A stretch of 64,000 bases of DNA, from assembly GCF_024679095.1 (NCBI RefSeq), contig NC_066517.1:18210100-18274099 (forward strand), written 5' to 3'. The stretch comes from Eriocheir sinensis. Its lineage: Eukaryota > Arthropoda > Malacostraca > Decapoda > Varunidae. The notes below the pieces were generated by a model. It ran no database searches. It was not told the origin of the DNA and saw only the letters and a list, made by a program, of their open reading frames with translations. Positions 34,381-46,189 of this stretch are shown here, piece by piece; the stretch's first letter is position 1, and every line of letters begins with the position of its first letter. The translations under genes and the position numbers were made by a program.

Positions 34381-34559
34381 TAACCGAGTGAGACGAGGAA
34401 GATATTTTGAGCTCGAGGACGTACGAGCCAAAGAAATCGAACTGGAGACACAAAAACCGTCCTTGGTGAGTGTTGAGGAAGAGGAGTAGGAGGAGGAAGA
34501 GAGTGACAAGCAAAGTGTTCGTTCGCAAGACCCACAGTGCCAAATTAATGCAGTCAAGG

Positions 34560-34560
<1 letters not shown>

Positions 34561-34617
<57 letters not shown>

Positions 34618-34650
34618 AAGACCTACAGTGTCAAGTTAGTACAGTCAAGG

Positions 34651-34727
<77 letters not shown>
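34561..34727. repeat. Two (GT)n arrays with duplicated flanks
   Basis: GT at 34561-34615 and 34652-34727. The sequence before each (CAGTGCCAAATTAATGCAGT / CAGTGTCAAGTTAGTACAGT) is also duplicated. Confidence 0.95.
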
Positions 34728-34729
<2 letters not shown>

Positions 34730-34995
34730 GTTTTTAAGAGCATTGTTATTTATTGGACGCATGAACCTCCTACTTTTAAGCCAAACAAACACAAACTTTC
34801 TTAAAAAAAAAAAAGGTAAATAGTTATCGTACCGGCCACAAGAGATCATTTGTGTTTGTTGTTTCTTTTTTCTTATAATTCGTTTCTTTATATGCAAGGA
34901 AATAGAAATAGAAAAGAAATGGATAATGTACGTAGTTTTATTCTCTGGTGTTCCCCCCCCCCCCTCTCTCTCTCCTTTAGGTCCTCCATGGGTGA

Positions 34996-34998
<3 letters not shown>

Positions 34999-35074
<76 letters not shown>
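34999..35074. repeat. (GA)n microsatellite
   Basis: About 38 GA units. Confidence 0.98.
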
Positions 35075-35076
<2 letters not shown>

Positions 35077-35454
35077 AAACCAACAACAAATAGCGTCTTC
35101 CATTTAGCGTAACCCGTTTCTGGGTCGTGATCTGGCGTGTTCCGTTTAGCGGAACCGATCAGCTGACGCCGCAACCTGCACCCATTTTGATCCGAAATTG
35201 TAGGTACTGTATGCCAGTTACATATTTAGCCATAGATATTTGCCGAAAACCATGAATAATAAGTTAAAAGTGGTGCAGTGGGCGGGGCGTTGAAATTTTA
35301 ATTTCGGGCCCGGCAAGAGGCCTGTAGTGGCTTTCAACGATAACAGTTGGATGAATAAATGTGTGGAGAGCCATACATGTATGGCGGGCAAAGGGTTTTG
35401 TGGCCGGGCGAGGTAGGGGAGGGAAACGCGACGGCTGTATTTTATATAGAATAG

Positions 35455-35590
35455 CACCCACCCGGATGTCACACTGGCCCTGTGTCCCGGGGTAATGGGC
35501 TCCCTCCCACCACAGGCTCAAGGGCCAATACGACGGAGATGAGCACCGAGGCCACGCGCTGCAATAGCGTATGCCCCCAACTTTACCTTT
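35455..35590 (+). mobile_element. SINE family S2 tail
   Basis: Reverse complement of the distal part of 46688-46952: GGATGTCACACTGGCCCTGT, GGTAATGGGCTCCCTCCCAC, and CACCGAGGCCACGCGCTGC. The tRNA-like head is missing. Confidence 0.8.
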
Positions 35591-35929
35591 ACCTTACAGT
35601 GACTGACGTGTTTATTGCCGATACACGTCGATTTGTTATTCATCATTGTTATAACCATGGGTAGGCTGCTAGTTAATTTTCATAATCATTGGTAACCCCT
35701 ATTTATGCATAATGTAAGGATGAATAGTTTGTTTCAGTGTGTGTTTTTTGGGTCACTGATACCACAAAAAAATACCAGTTAGGTTAGATTAACAATGAGT
35801 GAAGCAGTAACAATTCAATATTATATTTAAATGGTAATCGATTGCTAATCTAGCAGCAGTAGATTGCTATCCATCAAGTAAGGTTCAGTTGCCTTAGGTT
35901 GTAGTGCGGCACCTAGGCCTGATAAGGGA

Positions 35930-36025
35930 GCCTCCCATAACCCACTTGGCGAGTGGGGTACCTCTTTGGCTGACTCTGTAAGGAGTGGCTCTCCCGTCAC
36001 GCTGGTTGCGGGTTCAAGATAAGTA
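35930..36025 (+). mobile_element. tRNA-like SINE head, uncertain
   Basis: CTTTGGCTGACTCTGTAAGG resembles an A box and GCGGGTTCAAGA a B box at tRNA-like spacing (about 35970-36016). The body is not identified. Confidence 0.4.
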
Positions 36026-36770
36026 CAAGATTACTAATTATGCGGCTATAGGTCCAAATATGTTAAGTTTCCTAAATGACGAGTTTTGTTTAAAATTATA
36101 TTCAATCATTTTTGTTGCCGAGGTATAATTTGAAGGCATGAATAGTATTCCAATTGTTGTAGAAAGTATCCAGTTTGGATTATCAAAGGTGGCATACGCT
36201 GGGGGACGCGTCGCCTCACCCACCCTACAACGTTAAGTCCGAGGGTCCCTCTGGACAAGTCTCTATGCAGGCCCCCCTTTCATCCTGAGTACCTCCTGGC
36301 AGGATTTATCAACTTGCTCAAGTCACAAACTGTTGGTGTCATTAGTTTCTTCTAATCTTAGGAGTCAAAACTGTAAAGTCAACATGTACCCAGTTATGAT
36401 AATTATTAATAGTTTCATGTATTTTTTTAATTTCGAGTCCACGTGTTCCATGAATGTCCCCAATCACACCTGGGAACCCAGCAATGTCTTGATATTCAGT
36501 TTTTCTTGATTAATCTGTGTAATAAGAAAAAAAAAATTGTACCTGTTAATTGTGCTCAATGTTTTTATTAGTTAAATAAATGCATTTGTACAATTGTTTT
36601 GCTTTATTTTCATATGCCGGAGGATAGAATTGATCTTGATTTTCATGACCCTATTTGTGCCGAGTGATTGAAGGAGTTATAGTTCAGCAGTGTTATCATT
36701 AGGTAAAGTTGGAGGCATTTGATAAGCTGTGTTTTTTCTTGATCTTCACAAGCAATGCACAGGACACCAG
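36026..36770. other. No gene seen
   Basis: AT-rich sequence with hexamer-like AATAAA near 36577 and no supported coding frame. Confidence 0.5.
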
Positions 36771-36777
36771 TACAGGT

Positions 36778-37870
36778 TGTTAGGGCGAGCGTGTTTTTAA
36801 CCACTCGTCAGGTTAGGCTCGTGGTTCGTTGACTCTCCAATCACACCACGAAGAGGTGGTGCGAGGACTCGAGTTGTCGATTGTTAGGCGGCCAAAACCT
36901 CCCAATCCGAGACCACCAATACTATACCAGAGAGGTATAGTCACGCAACGGAATAATTGAAAACGCTAAGATAAATAATTACTTTAATATAAATAACTAA
37001 GTCACTGATATAAATCACGCCAAGGAACAAAAGATACCAAAAGGAGCCTGCCTCGATACGAGAGACGGTACCGAAGGCAAGGGGGGGGGGGTCCCACTCC
37101 ACTTACGTTAATAACAATGCAACAACTTAAGATAATAGGGCTAATATGTCTGCAACACAAGAAATATCCTACACCGCAGCAGACTACCGGTGTTGGCAAA
37201 ACAAAACATGTAGAAATAATTATAGCCCGACACAATAGTTACAATGCAGCAACGGAAGTTACCACCAAAAAGACAAAACAAACACTAAATGTAACTTCAA
37301 TGCCCAGTAGTCACTCACAAAGTGATAAGTCACGGTACTTCCGCATGACACTGTGAAAACGAACACTAAAGCACAAAACAAGCAAGCGAAGCAAATACTA
37401 CACTCGCAATTAGTAATTAGACTAGACACAAGTCTCAGTGTCCAATACCGGCTCGACGTTACATTCACGTTACCAAAGCGCTACTAAACGGAGCCTAAGC
37501 GCTGATCGGCCAAGCCGAAAAGCACTGAATAGCACAGACTGATATACAGTCGGACACAATCACGAGGCACTAAGCGTGCCCCGGAGTCAGTTCAGGCTCG
37601 CTTACAAGCAAGTTACCCAGCGATGTGTTCGCTACGGTGGTTCCTGAAGGGACTGCCTTAAACTGCTGAGGCAAGGCAGGAGGTAAAGGAGGTTCGGGGC
37701 TCCGATTATTTAGTCAACTGAAATGAAACCAACTACTGGGCGCTGAACGAACATTTGAAACATACTAGAAATAGTGAAGCAAGGAGCCAACGAGGGAAGG
37801 GAGGCGTTATAGCCTCTCACAGGTACTCACCTCGTTACTTTACATGCCTTTCAACAAATTATCCCTAACA
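36778..37870. mobile_element. Solo-LTR-like insertion with 4-bp AGGT duplication
   Basis: Begins TGTTAGGG and ends CCCTAACA, with AGGT on both sides (36774-36777, 37871-37874). The flanking repeat is uninterrupted at about 41560-41600, which acts as an empty site. There are no coding frames of note. TG/CA ends and 4-bp duplication fit a Ty3-like solo LTR; a TIR element is the alternative. Confidence 0.6.
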
Positions 37871-37964
37871 AGGTGCATAACATGGATATTTGTGTTGGCT
37901 GCTGGGGGGACTGGGGTGCCGAGTGTGTAGGGAAGGGAAGTGAATAGATGTACTACTAGTTAGT

Positions 37965-38345
37965 CTTGGTGTGTTGTGACAAGTGAGTGTGTATTTGTTT
38001 TCTGAATGAGTCTATTGTACCGCAGTCTAAAGTCTGTAGGGGGAGGCTGTTCCAGTCACGTGTGGTGCGTGAAAAGTATGAGTCTGTACATGCGTCAGTG
38101 TTAGTGTGATATGTTTGGTATTTTTGGCTGAGTGTGTTACAAGTACGCTGACTGTTTGCGTCCTGTAAGTATGTGTGTGGGTCAATGTCAATGTAAGTGT
38201 ATGTGATCTTGTACAGAATTTTAAGTGTGTGCTTGTCTGCACGTGTGAAGAGGTTACATGTTAATCAGTTGTTTGATCTGTGTTGTGATGCCTGGCGTTC
38301 AAGTTCTTTGTTTATAACGAACCGAGCCACCTTGGTGTTGATTAA
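37965..38345 (-). mobile_element. LINE C-terminal fragment
   Basis: The minus frame reads INTKVARFVINKELERQ, TLKILYKITYTYIDIDPHTY, then SYFSRTTRDWNSLPLQT, the C-terminal block of LINE RTs. One stop occurs near 38265. It looks like a different family from the element at 38700. Confidence 0.8.
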
Positions 38346-38362
38346 TGCTAACTTATAAATGT

Positions 38363-38630
38363 ATAATAATAATAATAATAATAAACGGTTTATTTCATGA
38401 AGTACCAGGCAGCCCTAGAGCTGAAAATATACATCAATGGAAGATGAAATGAAATGAATGAGACAAATGAACAAAGTAGTATGATCGAAAATAAAAAGGA
38501 AAATAGAAATAACAATAATAGCAATAATCATAGTAAAGATAATAATAATAATCACGATAATAATAATGATAATAATAATAGTAATCATAATAATAATAAT
38601 AATAATCATAATAACAACAACAATAAGTCC
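38363..38630. repeat. AAT/ATA-rich microsatellite region
   Basis: (TAA)n at 38363-38382 and imperfect AATAAT from about 38505 to 38630. Confidence 0.9.
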
Positions 38631-38699
38631 TAATGAAAAATATTTAAAAAACAAATTTGTTGCTGCTTAGTTTGCATTGTTGATATATTTGACCATCAC

Positions 38700-39500
38700 C
38701 ACTGATTGCTGAGGGCGGTTCACTGCGGGTGGGAGGATGTGTCTGTGTCTGCTGGTTGAGAAGCTTGGTGCGAACCGGTGTAATGTAGAGGTCTCGTGTT
38801 GACGTAGGCTGGTGAGATGGAGGAGTCGAGGGCGTCCTGATAGCTGGTGTAGTGAGGGCCCAGGATGATTTTGCAGGCTCGCTTCTGGACGCGTTCAAGT
38901 TGGCGGCGCTGCGTGATGTTGATGGAGGAAGACCACGCTGGGGACGCGTATGTCAGTTTGGGGAGGATGAACGGAGAGTACGCGCTCGCCAGCGGTGGCA
39001 GATCTGGTGAGCTTTGTTGTCCAGGGTGACGTTGATGGACACCACAGGGCAGAGGAGGTGTTGATGTGTAGGAGTGTAGTTTGGTGTCGTTGATGGTGAC
39101 CATGTTTTGTGTTGTCCATGTGTGTAGGTTGTGTAGTGTTTCCTGGAGGTGGGAATAATCTGGGTTGCTGTTGTCAACTGTACTCCCACTGTGGTGTCGT
39201 CCACCCTGAGGTACCCCGCAAGTAAGGTGTAGAGGAGGGAGGCCCACCTGAAATCACCCACTGTTTTACTTGGCTGGGAAATCAGCCAGCAGCCCAGGGA
39301 GGAGACCAGGCCCTAGGTTTATTGCTTTGTTGATGACTGTGGTGTGGTGAACTAGGTCAAAAGCCTTTCGGAAATCAATAAAAGCGAGAGAAACTGATGT
39401 TTTGCGTTTTTCAAGATTTCTGTAGGCAAAGTCCAGGAGATTAATTAGGCAGTGTGTGGTGGAGGTTGACTTGATATTGCCGTACTGTTGTGGGTCTATG
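38700..39500 (-). mobile_element. LINE RT fragment
   Basis: The minus frames read QYGNIKSTSTTHCLINLLDF, AFIDFRKAFDLVHH (motif A), CGVPQGG, a shortened DDTTV, then LTYASPAWSSSI and QLERVQKRACKIILGPHYTS. Stops and deletions break it. It abuts the (GT)n array at 39511. Confidence 0.88.
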
Positions 39501-39509
39501 AGGGGAGCA

Positions 39510-39510
<1 letters not shown>

Positions 39511-39551
<41 letters not shown>
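39511..39551. repeat. (GT)n microsatellite
   Basis: About 20 GT units. Confidence 0.97.
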
Positions 39552-39552
<1 letters not shown>

Positions 39553-39649
39553 GGATCCCACACCGTGGAGCAGCATGCTAGTGTTGGTCTCACAAATGTG
39601 TTGTTCATCAGCGCTTATTTGTCTCTGGCCCTTAATCCTGCATCAAGTG

Positions 39650-39797
39650 AGAACCTATTACCCTGGGACACAGGCAAGTATCTAATGTCTAAGTTAAAAG
39701 AGTTTGCTTTCCCGGAAAACCCATTTATCCATCAGCCTGATAGGGAAGATGAACAGGTGGTGTGCCATCTGCCTAGGCTGGGCCTATGAATTTTAGA
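39650..39797 (-). mobile_element. SINE family S2, diverged copy
   Basis: Matches 46735-46900: TATTACCCTGGGACACAGG, TTTATCCATCAGCC, GGGAAGATGAACAGGTGG and CTAGGCTGGG. The head is lost. Confidence 0.75.
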
Positions 39798-40140
39798 GTA
39801 AAAGAGTCGACATTAAGATGGTACAGCAAGACACAGAAGCTAGAGGGAGTAGACTGGCATGTAGGAGACTGGGGGAGCAAGCTGTTGTTTAAAGCAAGAA
39901 CGAGAACCCCGCAGCTAAATGGCAGGAACAGGGACGGGGGAAACCATAACTGTAGCTGTAGGACAGGGGAGAAAGAATCAGTGGAACACCTAAAAGAAGA
40001 ATGCAGCAACTATGAGAGGCAGAGAGGGGAGTTATTAGTAGCACCAGAAAGGAGTGGGCTAAGAGGCTAGAGGAGGACAACGGGGCAATCGCACGGTACG
40101 TGTAGGGGTTGTATGGAGATGCAGTGCTGGGAGAAAAGGG
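39786..40140 (+). mobile_element. LINE C-terminal zinc-knuckle-like fragment
   Basis: Reads LLFKARTRTPQLNGRNRDGG, then NCSCRTGEKESVEHLKEECS, a C-x-C...H...C arrangement seen at LINE ORF2 ends. Open for about 90 codons, then stops. Confidence 0.7.
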
Positions 40141-40141
40141 C

Positions 40142-40739
40142 ACAAATGCTTGAATAAGTGCACGGATAAGCAATGTCAGTAGGTTATTCCAGCAACAAAC
40201 TGAAAAGTAAAGTGCGATAGTGTATTGCAGTGAAGAAAAATTAAGCTACACAGCACAATTGATAGGAAGCATACCTTTCTCTCTTTCTAGGTTACTTCCC
40301 GTTTTCTTCCATGTGACTCGTTTCGCTGCATCATCACCTCGTTTCCCTCCATTAATATTGTGCTGGTTGTCTTTTTATAGGGATTTCATTACCTATCAGT
40401 GCTTTTTTTATGTCTTTTCAACTTATCTCTCCATTTATTTGCCTCCTCTGCGTGTTATCCTTCACTTCTACGTAATATAAATAAGGGTAAAATAAGGTAG
40501 TAATAAAGATGTAGAGATCTCTAAGCCCAGTAGCCATCCCCGCGTTGCCAGATTATCGTACGCACAAAATTGTATTATCATTGTATATTCCGGTTTCTTC
40601 CTCATAAATATTGCTGGATAACATCAATAACTACCAATATAAACGATAACTCGAAATGAATATCGTTATCGGTGTATTGACGATAGTTTTGGGGTACGAA
40701 ATTGGAAAATATAATACCCCAAGTACGATAATCTAGTAG
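40142..40739. other. No gene seen
   Basis: Unique AT-rich sequence with no recognised element. Confidence 0.5.
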
Positions 40740-40906
40740 CGGTGAGTTTCTGGTGCCCACCTCGGCAGCGGGCGGGCGGGCGGTGACCTCGTTAGTCCCA
40801 AGACGGAAGTGGTGAGGGGTGGAGTGTCGTTGCCGCCACACCGGGATACACAAACGAGGCATTACAGGGACGCTTGAGGGACAGGACAACCAGCAGCAAC
40901 ACCAAG
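40740..40906 (+). promoter_or_regulatory. GC-rich promoter-like leader
   Basis: A CpG-rich stretch with a GCGGGCGGGCGGGCGG run and an ETS-like GACGGAAGTGG (about 40802), directly before a possible first coding exon. No TATA box. Fits a housekeeping-type promoter; inference only. Confidence 0.35.
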
Positions 40907-42877
40907 ATGACGGTAACACAAGGATCACGGGGACGACAAAGGTAAGTGTGTTTTATAAGGATGTAGAAGAGTTGAATCTGTTTGTCTTCCTTTTTTGAAA
41001 CTCCAACGTAGCTACACCCGATGCAAGATGGCTGACACTACTGAACCTGTGCACTGACACCCCGTTTTCTTTATTATTAACGAACAGAACCCCATGAAAA
41101 CCGAACTGCTTCATTATTACCTTAATACTGTGACAGGGGAGGGGCTTCGCCCCCTTCGCTCCCCCTTTGGTATGGAGACTGATTGAAATGTGAAATTGCG
41201 TGGTTTCCGTACGTGGTAAAAAAATAACAATGTATGTAATTTTCCTACATCTAGGTAAATGTAAGGAGTTTCCCTATATCTAGGATATTTTTCAACCCCC
41301 CATAATTCAAAAACTATATTTGCGACGCATTTCATGTGTACCGCCGCATTCCCCACAGTCTCAAAGGACCCCTAGCCAATTTTGGTTGCGAGGGGTGAGT
41401 ATGGGCAAACACTAGAATAATACCCTTTTTTATTTTTTTATATTTAATTGTACACCCATTAAAAGCTGACTGCATTTGTCTGTTGCTTAAACCCGATTCA
41501 AAATGGCCGACAAGGACACTGAACCTGAGCATTATCACTTCGTCTGGACCTTGATTAATAATGCACAGGGCACCTGTCAGATGCATATTTGTGTTGGCTG
41601 TTGGGGGGAATGGGGGAGCCGAGTGTGCAGAGGTGGGAAGTGAATCAAGTGTAATTGGGTAAATATGGAGAATCACTACGCGCCTCCAATATTGCTCCCA
41701 CGCCATTACTAGCCTTTCCAAGCTATCACGTACTGTTGTGTTACTCTAGTTTTACCGGCGCATCAAACATATACTGTGTCTACAAGTGATGATAAGGAAT
41801 AACATCATAGTCCTGTTCCCTTCAACAAAATTAAAACACCTGGTAGTGGGGAGGGCTATGAAGACCAGGGAAATTGTGGGGTAAAAGCAGCTATTGCAAT
41901 GATGCTGTCTACCTGAAACGAAGCGTTTCTGTGCTCTACTTACGGCGAAAATATATATTTTGTAAATAAAGCCACCAATATGGCCGCCGTGTGGGGCACT
42001 GCCATCAAAAGGGCGAATGCGCATGTTCTATAGATGCAGGTAACCCATCTCTTGCTATAAGGGATCCAGTGTTAAAGGAAAATCGAGTATTAAATGTAAG
42101 AGATTCCGGAGTCCAAGTAGATGGTTTGAGAGGCTTTTATGTTGGTTTCATATGAGCGAAGACTATAATAGGCGTCGCGGTCAGCTGTTTCTTGGCTTGC
42201 CCCTGCCGACGGGCAAGCCTCTCCAGTATTTGGAGAGGAGAAATGGAGGATAGGCGTGGCAGTAAAGGTAAGGGGGTGGGTCCAGGGGGGGGTAAAGCCC
42301 CCCTTGGCTAGCAGGGCGGTCGAGGGGGGCAAAGCCCCTCCCGTTAGCAGGTCGTAAAGTTCGGTTGGAGTAGTTTAAATATGCACCCCCGCCCAAATAC
42401 CCCGACTTCCCACGGGTCCCCCAAGATCGTTGGGGGAAGGGGATTAATTCGGCTTTTTCTTTACTTCCGCCTTCATTTTATGGTTTATTATGGTTAAGGG
42501 ACAGGTATTTAGTCCCTTAACCATAATACGGAGGCGTATTATCGTATTTTTGAGGCGCAGAGTGACTCTCCACAATTACCCCTATGTCATTAATATCCAG
42601 AACGCGCATGGATCATTACGAATTCGGACATAAAACGGTCTTTACGAGCTCTACGTTATTTTCTTCTCTATATTAAAGCAAATAATGACGCAAGTATTTG
42701 TATTTTATAATTTTAAAGTACTACATTCATGAAGTATTACTACGCGGGGGTGTATCTCTCTGCCACGTATGCAGCTTTCTGAATCTCAGTCTTCCTCGGG
42801 CCGCCATGATGGACGGCGGGATCGACAGTCAAGTCTTCTTTAGTCTCCTCAGATTATCATTCTACTTCACCCTCTGG
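40907..42877 (+). CDS. Candidate 5' end of an unrecognised gene (two exons)
   Basis: Exon 1 is 40907-40941, ATG in context ACCAAGATGA, ending at a strong GTAAGTG donor. Exon 2 is 42790-42877, after CTCAG and before GTAAGTG. Joined, they stay in frame: MTVTQGSRGRQ, then a split codon, LPRAA, then MMDGGIDSQVFFSLLRLSFY and FTLW. The second exon also contains a near-perfect Kozak start (GCCGCCATGATGG at 42801), so translation may begin there with exon 1 as leader. The hydrophobic run suggests a signal anchor or first membrane segment. Later exons were not found with confidence. Family not recognised. Chance splice sites in repeat-rich DNA are the main alternative. Confidence 0.4.
41490..41660 (+). 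repeat. Dispersed repeat R, uninterrupted copy
   Basis: Shares AATGCACAGG, GCATATTTGTGTTGGCTG and GCCGAGTGTG blocks with 36757-36777 plus 37871-37955. Related CACCCGATTCAAGATGGC phrases recur near 41014 and 44892. Confidence 0.65.
42186..42528. other. Cluster of hairpins
   Basis: Inverted repeats in series: GGCTTGCCC/GGGCAAGCC (about 42196-42221), CTCTCCA/TGGAGAG, CCCCCA/TGGGGG (about 42419-42436) and a 17-bp stem 42486-42502/42512-42528. The phrase GGGGATTAAT follows the third hairpin, as in element H3. Confidence 0.6.
42316..42385 (+). repeat. Dispersed repeat D2, copy 1
   Basis: GGTCGAGGGGGGCAAAG, CCGTTAGCAGG and TAAAGTTCGGTTGGAGTAG recur in the same order at 43858-43945. Confidence 0.75.
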
Positions 42878-43309
42878 GTAAGTGTTAACTGACTATTTAG
42901 CCTCTTTATTGGTATCGCCCATGAGGCACCTCGTGCCACATTGCGCCGTCAAAGCCCCAAACCGAGGCCTTGTGACCCTTCAATACCACCATATTCGAAC
43001 AGTGACACGGGCGTGTCATATGGGATGCGCTTGGTGCCTCGTGGGCACATCAAGCTGTGACAAGCACATAACACTCACACACACAAAAAAAAAACGGATA
43101 CTGTTCAACGCGCGCAACTCAAAATCTGAGTAAAATTGAGGCCATGGTAATAGGTAGGAATCAGTAGGTCACTCCCGGGTCATTTGACAGCAGGAGCGTC
43201 AGGGCTGGATGACAGCTGTCATAAATCGGTTTATTTTGCACCACAAAGTAACAATGATCTAGCATCAACTTAGCAAAAGTGGACGGGTTAACCGTCAGTA
43301 TTTTGGCTT

Positions 43310-43627
43310 TTTTTTTTAATTTTTTTTTACGTGTACGCCTGTTGCGCCGGTAGGCTCTCTTGAGGGGCCTGGATGGAAGTCGACCCCAGCCCGTCATGGC
43401 GCAGGCAAGTGTTTATAGTGGCGCCATCTTCTCTTGGCTCATGCTGCCCCCCGGAACTCTTTCATTCACTTGGACGGGTTGATGGGTGGTCTTCAGGACA
43501 GCATGTGGGTAGTTTTAAGCCACTCGGTGGTGACTGAAAAATACGTGGTGGTAGTGTGGGGACTCGAACCCGCGTCGTCCATCACGCGGTGAATGTGGGC
43601 CAAGCACGCTACCACTCAACCACCGCC
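43310..43627 (-). mobile_element. SINE family S1, full-length copy
   Basis: Minus strand: tRNA-Ser/Leu-like head GGCGGTGGTTGAGTGG, B box GGGTTCGAGTCCCC, S1 body (ACCCACATGCTGTCC, CAGCATGAGCC, GATGGCGCC), then an A-rich tail. Best reference copy of the family in this window. Confidence 0.92.
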
Positions 43628-43857
43628 TATCCTAACCATAATTATGTAATTGTTAAATATTTATTTAAAAAAAAATATATGGAATGATAGGCTTAATAGG
43701 GGTTGTGTGTTTTCAAATACTTGTTTCCTCTCACGGCAGGTTGCTAGCAACACGGGGAAATTTCCCCAAGTTGGGTAAAATATAAAGCTGCCTAGGCTGT
43801 TGTGTGTCAAGTGTGGGACTGACAAGTTGGGCAGATAGAGCTGTCCTCCTTAGCACA

Positions 43858-43945
43858 GGGGGGGTCGAGGGGGGCGAAGGACCCCCGTTAGCAGTTAGGT
43901 TATAAAGTTCGGTTGAAGTAGTTTAAGTATATTCAACATGCGTTG
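43858..43945 (+). repeat. Dispersed repeat D2, copy 2
   Basis: See 42316-42385; about 1.5 kb apart in direct orientation. Confidence 0.75.
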
Positions 43946-44504
43946 TGGGCTTTCGAAAATTTCGCAGGTACGCAACGCGGTACGGAGTGGGGCGGCGGCG
44001 GCCACTACGCTGGGCATCTAATGAGACGCCCAACACTCGTCAACAGACCGGATGCAGCGGCATCTGCCGCTGCAAGGTTGTTAAATTAGATTAACCGATT
44101 AAAAGACAATAGAGTTAGGAAACTTAACTCAAAGTTTCGGGACTAGGGATTTTTCCCGATTTTAGGGAAATTTTGGAGGCCCTTATTTCAGTCAATTTGC
44201 CTTCTCACACCCAAGACCCAGATCCCCCATATGTTATTCTTTATATTTATTCGTCACGTTTTCTCTTTGTACGTTTATTTTTCACATTTATCCTTCATAA
44301 TCCTCCGCTCAGCTGATGTAATGTTGACATTTCCCGCCGCTCCGGCATACCAACACTGCCGAATCACGCGCCTTCGTCTTGTCATGACCGTCACCACGCT
44401 GGTAGTCGCCGATACCACGTAAACAGCGACTGTGAAAGAGGATCGAGGCGATGGTAACGGCTGCTACCAGGATGGTAAGGCCTTTGGGTAGGGTGCGTAC
44501 CAGA
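43946..44504. other. No gene seen
   Basis: Mixed sequence with a GGGGCGGCGGCGG run near 43990. No supported frame. Confidence 0.5.
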
Positions 44505-44793
44505 CGACTGTGAAAGCGGCCCTAAGTCCTGGAACAACCTGAGTGTTTGTTATGTTAAGAATGTTGGTGAGAAAAAGGTCAAGTGTGTGTGCTGTGGTCA
44601 AAGGGCCACCGTGGCCATCGGGGCGTGTTACAGTATGTGTTCGTGTTGGCTGGAGTACTGTTTGTAAGAGTGAAAATGTATGAATGATGTCAATGAATGT
44701 GTCGTGTAGTTGGCGTCTGTTTGGGGTTGGGGGCGTCAGCATCGGGAGGATCAAATGGGGAAATTGCAGTCCAGTCAATGTCAGGGAGATCAC
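44505..44793 (-). mobile_element. LINE endonuclease fragment
   Basis: The minus frame reads LHDTFIDIIHTFSLLQTVLQ, TRTHTVTRPDGHGG and LDLFLTNILNITNTQVVPG, the C-terminal part of a LINE AP-endonuclease; the SDHDA box is degraded. Confidence 0.75.
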
Positions 44794-44940
44794 GTTTTCT
44801 TTTATATTTTTTTCGCTTTTAGCTAAGAGAACCCTCAGTAAAACCTAATTGCATTTGAATCTGTTGTTTACATATTCAAAACTCTAGAACTACACCCGAT
44901 TCAAGATGGCGAATACCATACTAATCACTGCCAGTCCGCG

Positions 44941-44969
44941 TTTTTTTTTTTTTTTTTTTTTTTTTTTTT
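44941..44969. repeat. Poly(T) run
   Basis: 29 T, possibly the A-tail of a minus-strand retrocopy; the body is not identified. Confidence 0.9.
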
Positions 44970-45118
44970 GTATTGCAGAATCCTCTTGGCAGTTAAGAGG
45001 AAAAAAATAGATTGAATAACTTTTGCTGCAAACTTTGTGCCCTTCACTGCGAGACGTGGTCGTGTTGTATTGCATTTTACGAGTATTTAGAGTATGAAAT
45101 GTCTTGCGTCAGAGATTT

Positions 45119-45225
45119 TTTTTTTTTTCAGCAAAGGAAGTAGCTCAAGCCCGCTAATCACTGCCCCTATAAAGAAAAGAGAGTTTAGAAGAGTGGCCAA
45201 AAGGGATGTCAATTTCGGGCGGAGA
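45119..45225 (-). mobile_element. 3' tail of family-J LINE, minus copy
   Basis: Reverse complement reads CGAAATTGACATCCC, TTTTGGCCACTCTT, ATAGGGGCAGTGATTAGCGG and GCTTGAGCTACTTCCTTTG, then an A-run, matching the end of 22716-25711. Confidence 0.85.
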
Positions 45226-45626
45226 GGCGTTCCAATGATTTTATGTTGCATCGCGTCATACAATGTTCTGGGTAACGTTCTCTGGCGTCCGTGTGGTCTG
45301 GCAGACATACATTCGCAACACAACATGAAAACAAATTAATCCAACTATAAATTCGCGCTATTATGAGTGTTCGCTCTTTTAGCTTTCCTTTGAGTGCGAC
45401 GCGCGTTGAATGTTTCGAATATTGGTAATAACCCTTGAATTTTGTGTTATGTTACTAGTGTTGATCAAAAAGTAGACCATATGCACTTGTAACACTCATT
45501 GCTTGTTGTACTAATTGTGTTACATGAGAGGAAAACCATATGAGCTTTCAGTATGGTTGTGTTGTATTACTTTTATCTATTGCTTCATTTTATTTTCAAG
45601 TATTTAAGGAGAGAAAACGAGTACTT

Positions 45627-45975
45627 ATATTCATGACTTCCTGTTCTCGAAATCACACAAAACCAAATAAAGTAAAAATAATAAACAAATGTAATAAAAA
45701 ACAATAAACGCCGAAGACCTATTACTTTATTCATTGCTTTATCACTTTATTTCCAAGTGTTTAGGGGCAGAAAACGAACACTTGTATCCATTGTAGATAT
45801 AAATGCTTCAGTCTGTCCTCATACGGCAAGTTTCTCACCCCTTGAATCATTTTTGTCATCCTCCTCCGTACAGATTCTATCATTCTGACTTGCGGTTCTC
45901 GAAATTAAACAAAACGAAATAAAGTAAAATAAATTAACAAACCTAATAAACAAACAAACAATCAGCGCCGCGTCC
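45627..45975. repeat. Direct repeat pair around a CR1 scrap
   Basis: GTTCTCGAAAT, AATAAAGTAAAA and AATAAACAA blocks at 45641-45722 recur at 45895-45975. Between them the minus frame (45798-45893) reads RMIESVRRRMTKMIQGVRNL followed by PYEDRLKHL, a CR1-like RT segment. Confidence 0.7.
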
Positions 45976-46189
45976 CAGCCAACCCGAACTCTACTATTTG
46001 TTGCAACTATTACTTTATGAAATCACGGAGGGAAGAATGTGATGCAATAAGGAATTAATGAAAAGTAATCGCCATTTCGAATAACTCTGCTGCTGAATTG
46101 ATTAGTTTCGGTGATGGGCCGCGATATTGCAGCGCCGGCCGGTGAAAATAAAAGTGTATATGGGCTGAAGCTATTTTATTTTTGTTGAT

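Noticed and set aside
34561..34727. Duplicated (GT)n with flanks as a possible regulatory element
   Set aside because: Simple local tandem duplication explains it.
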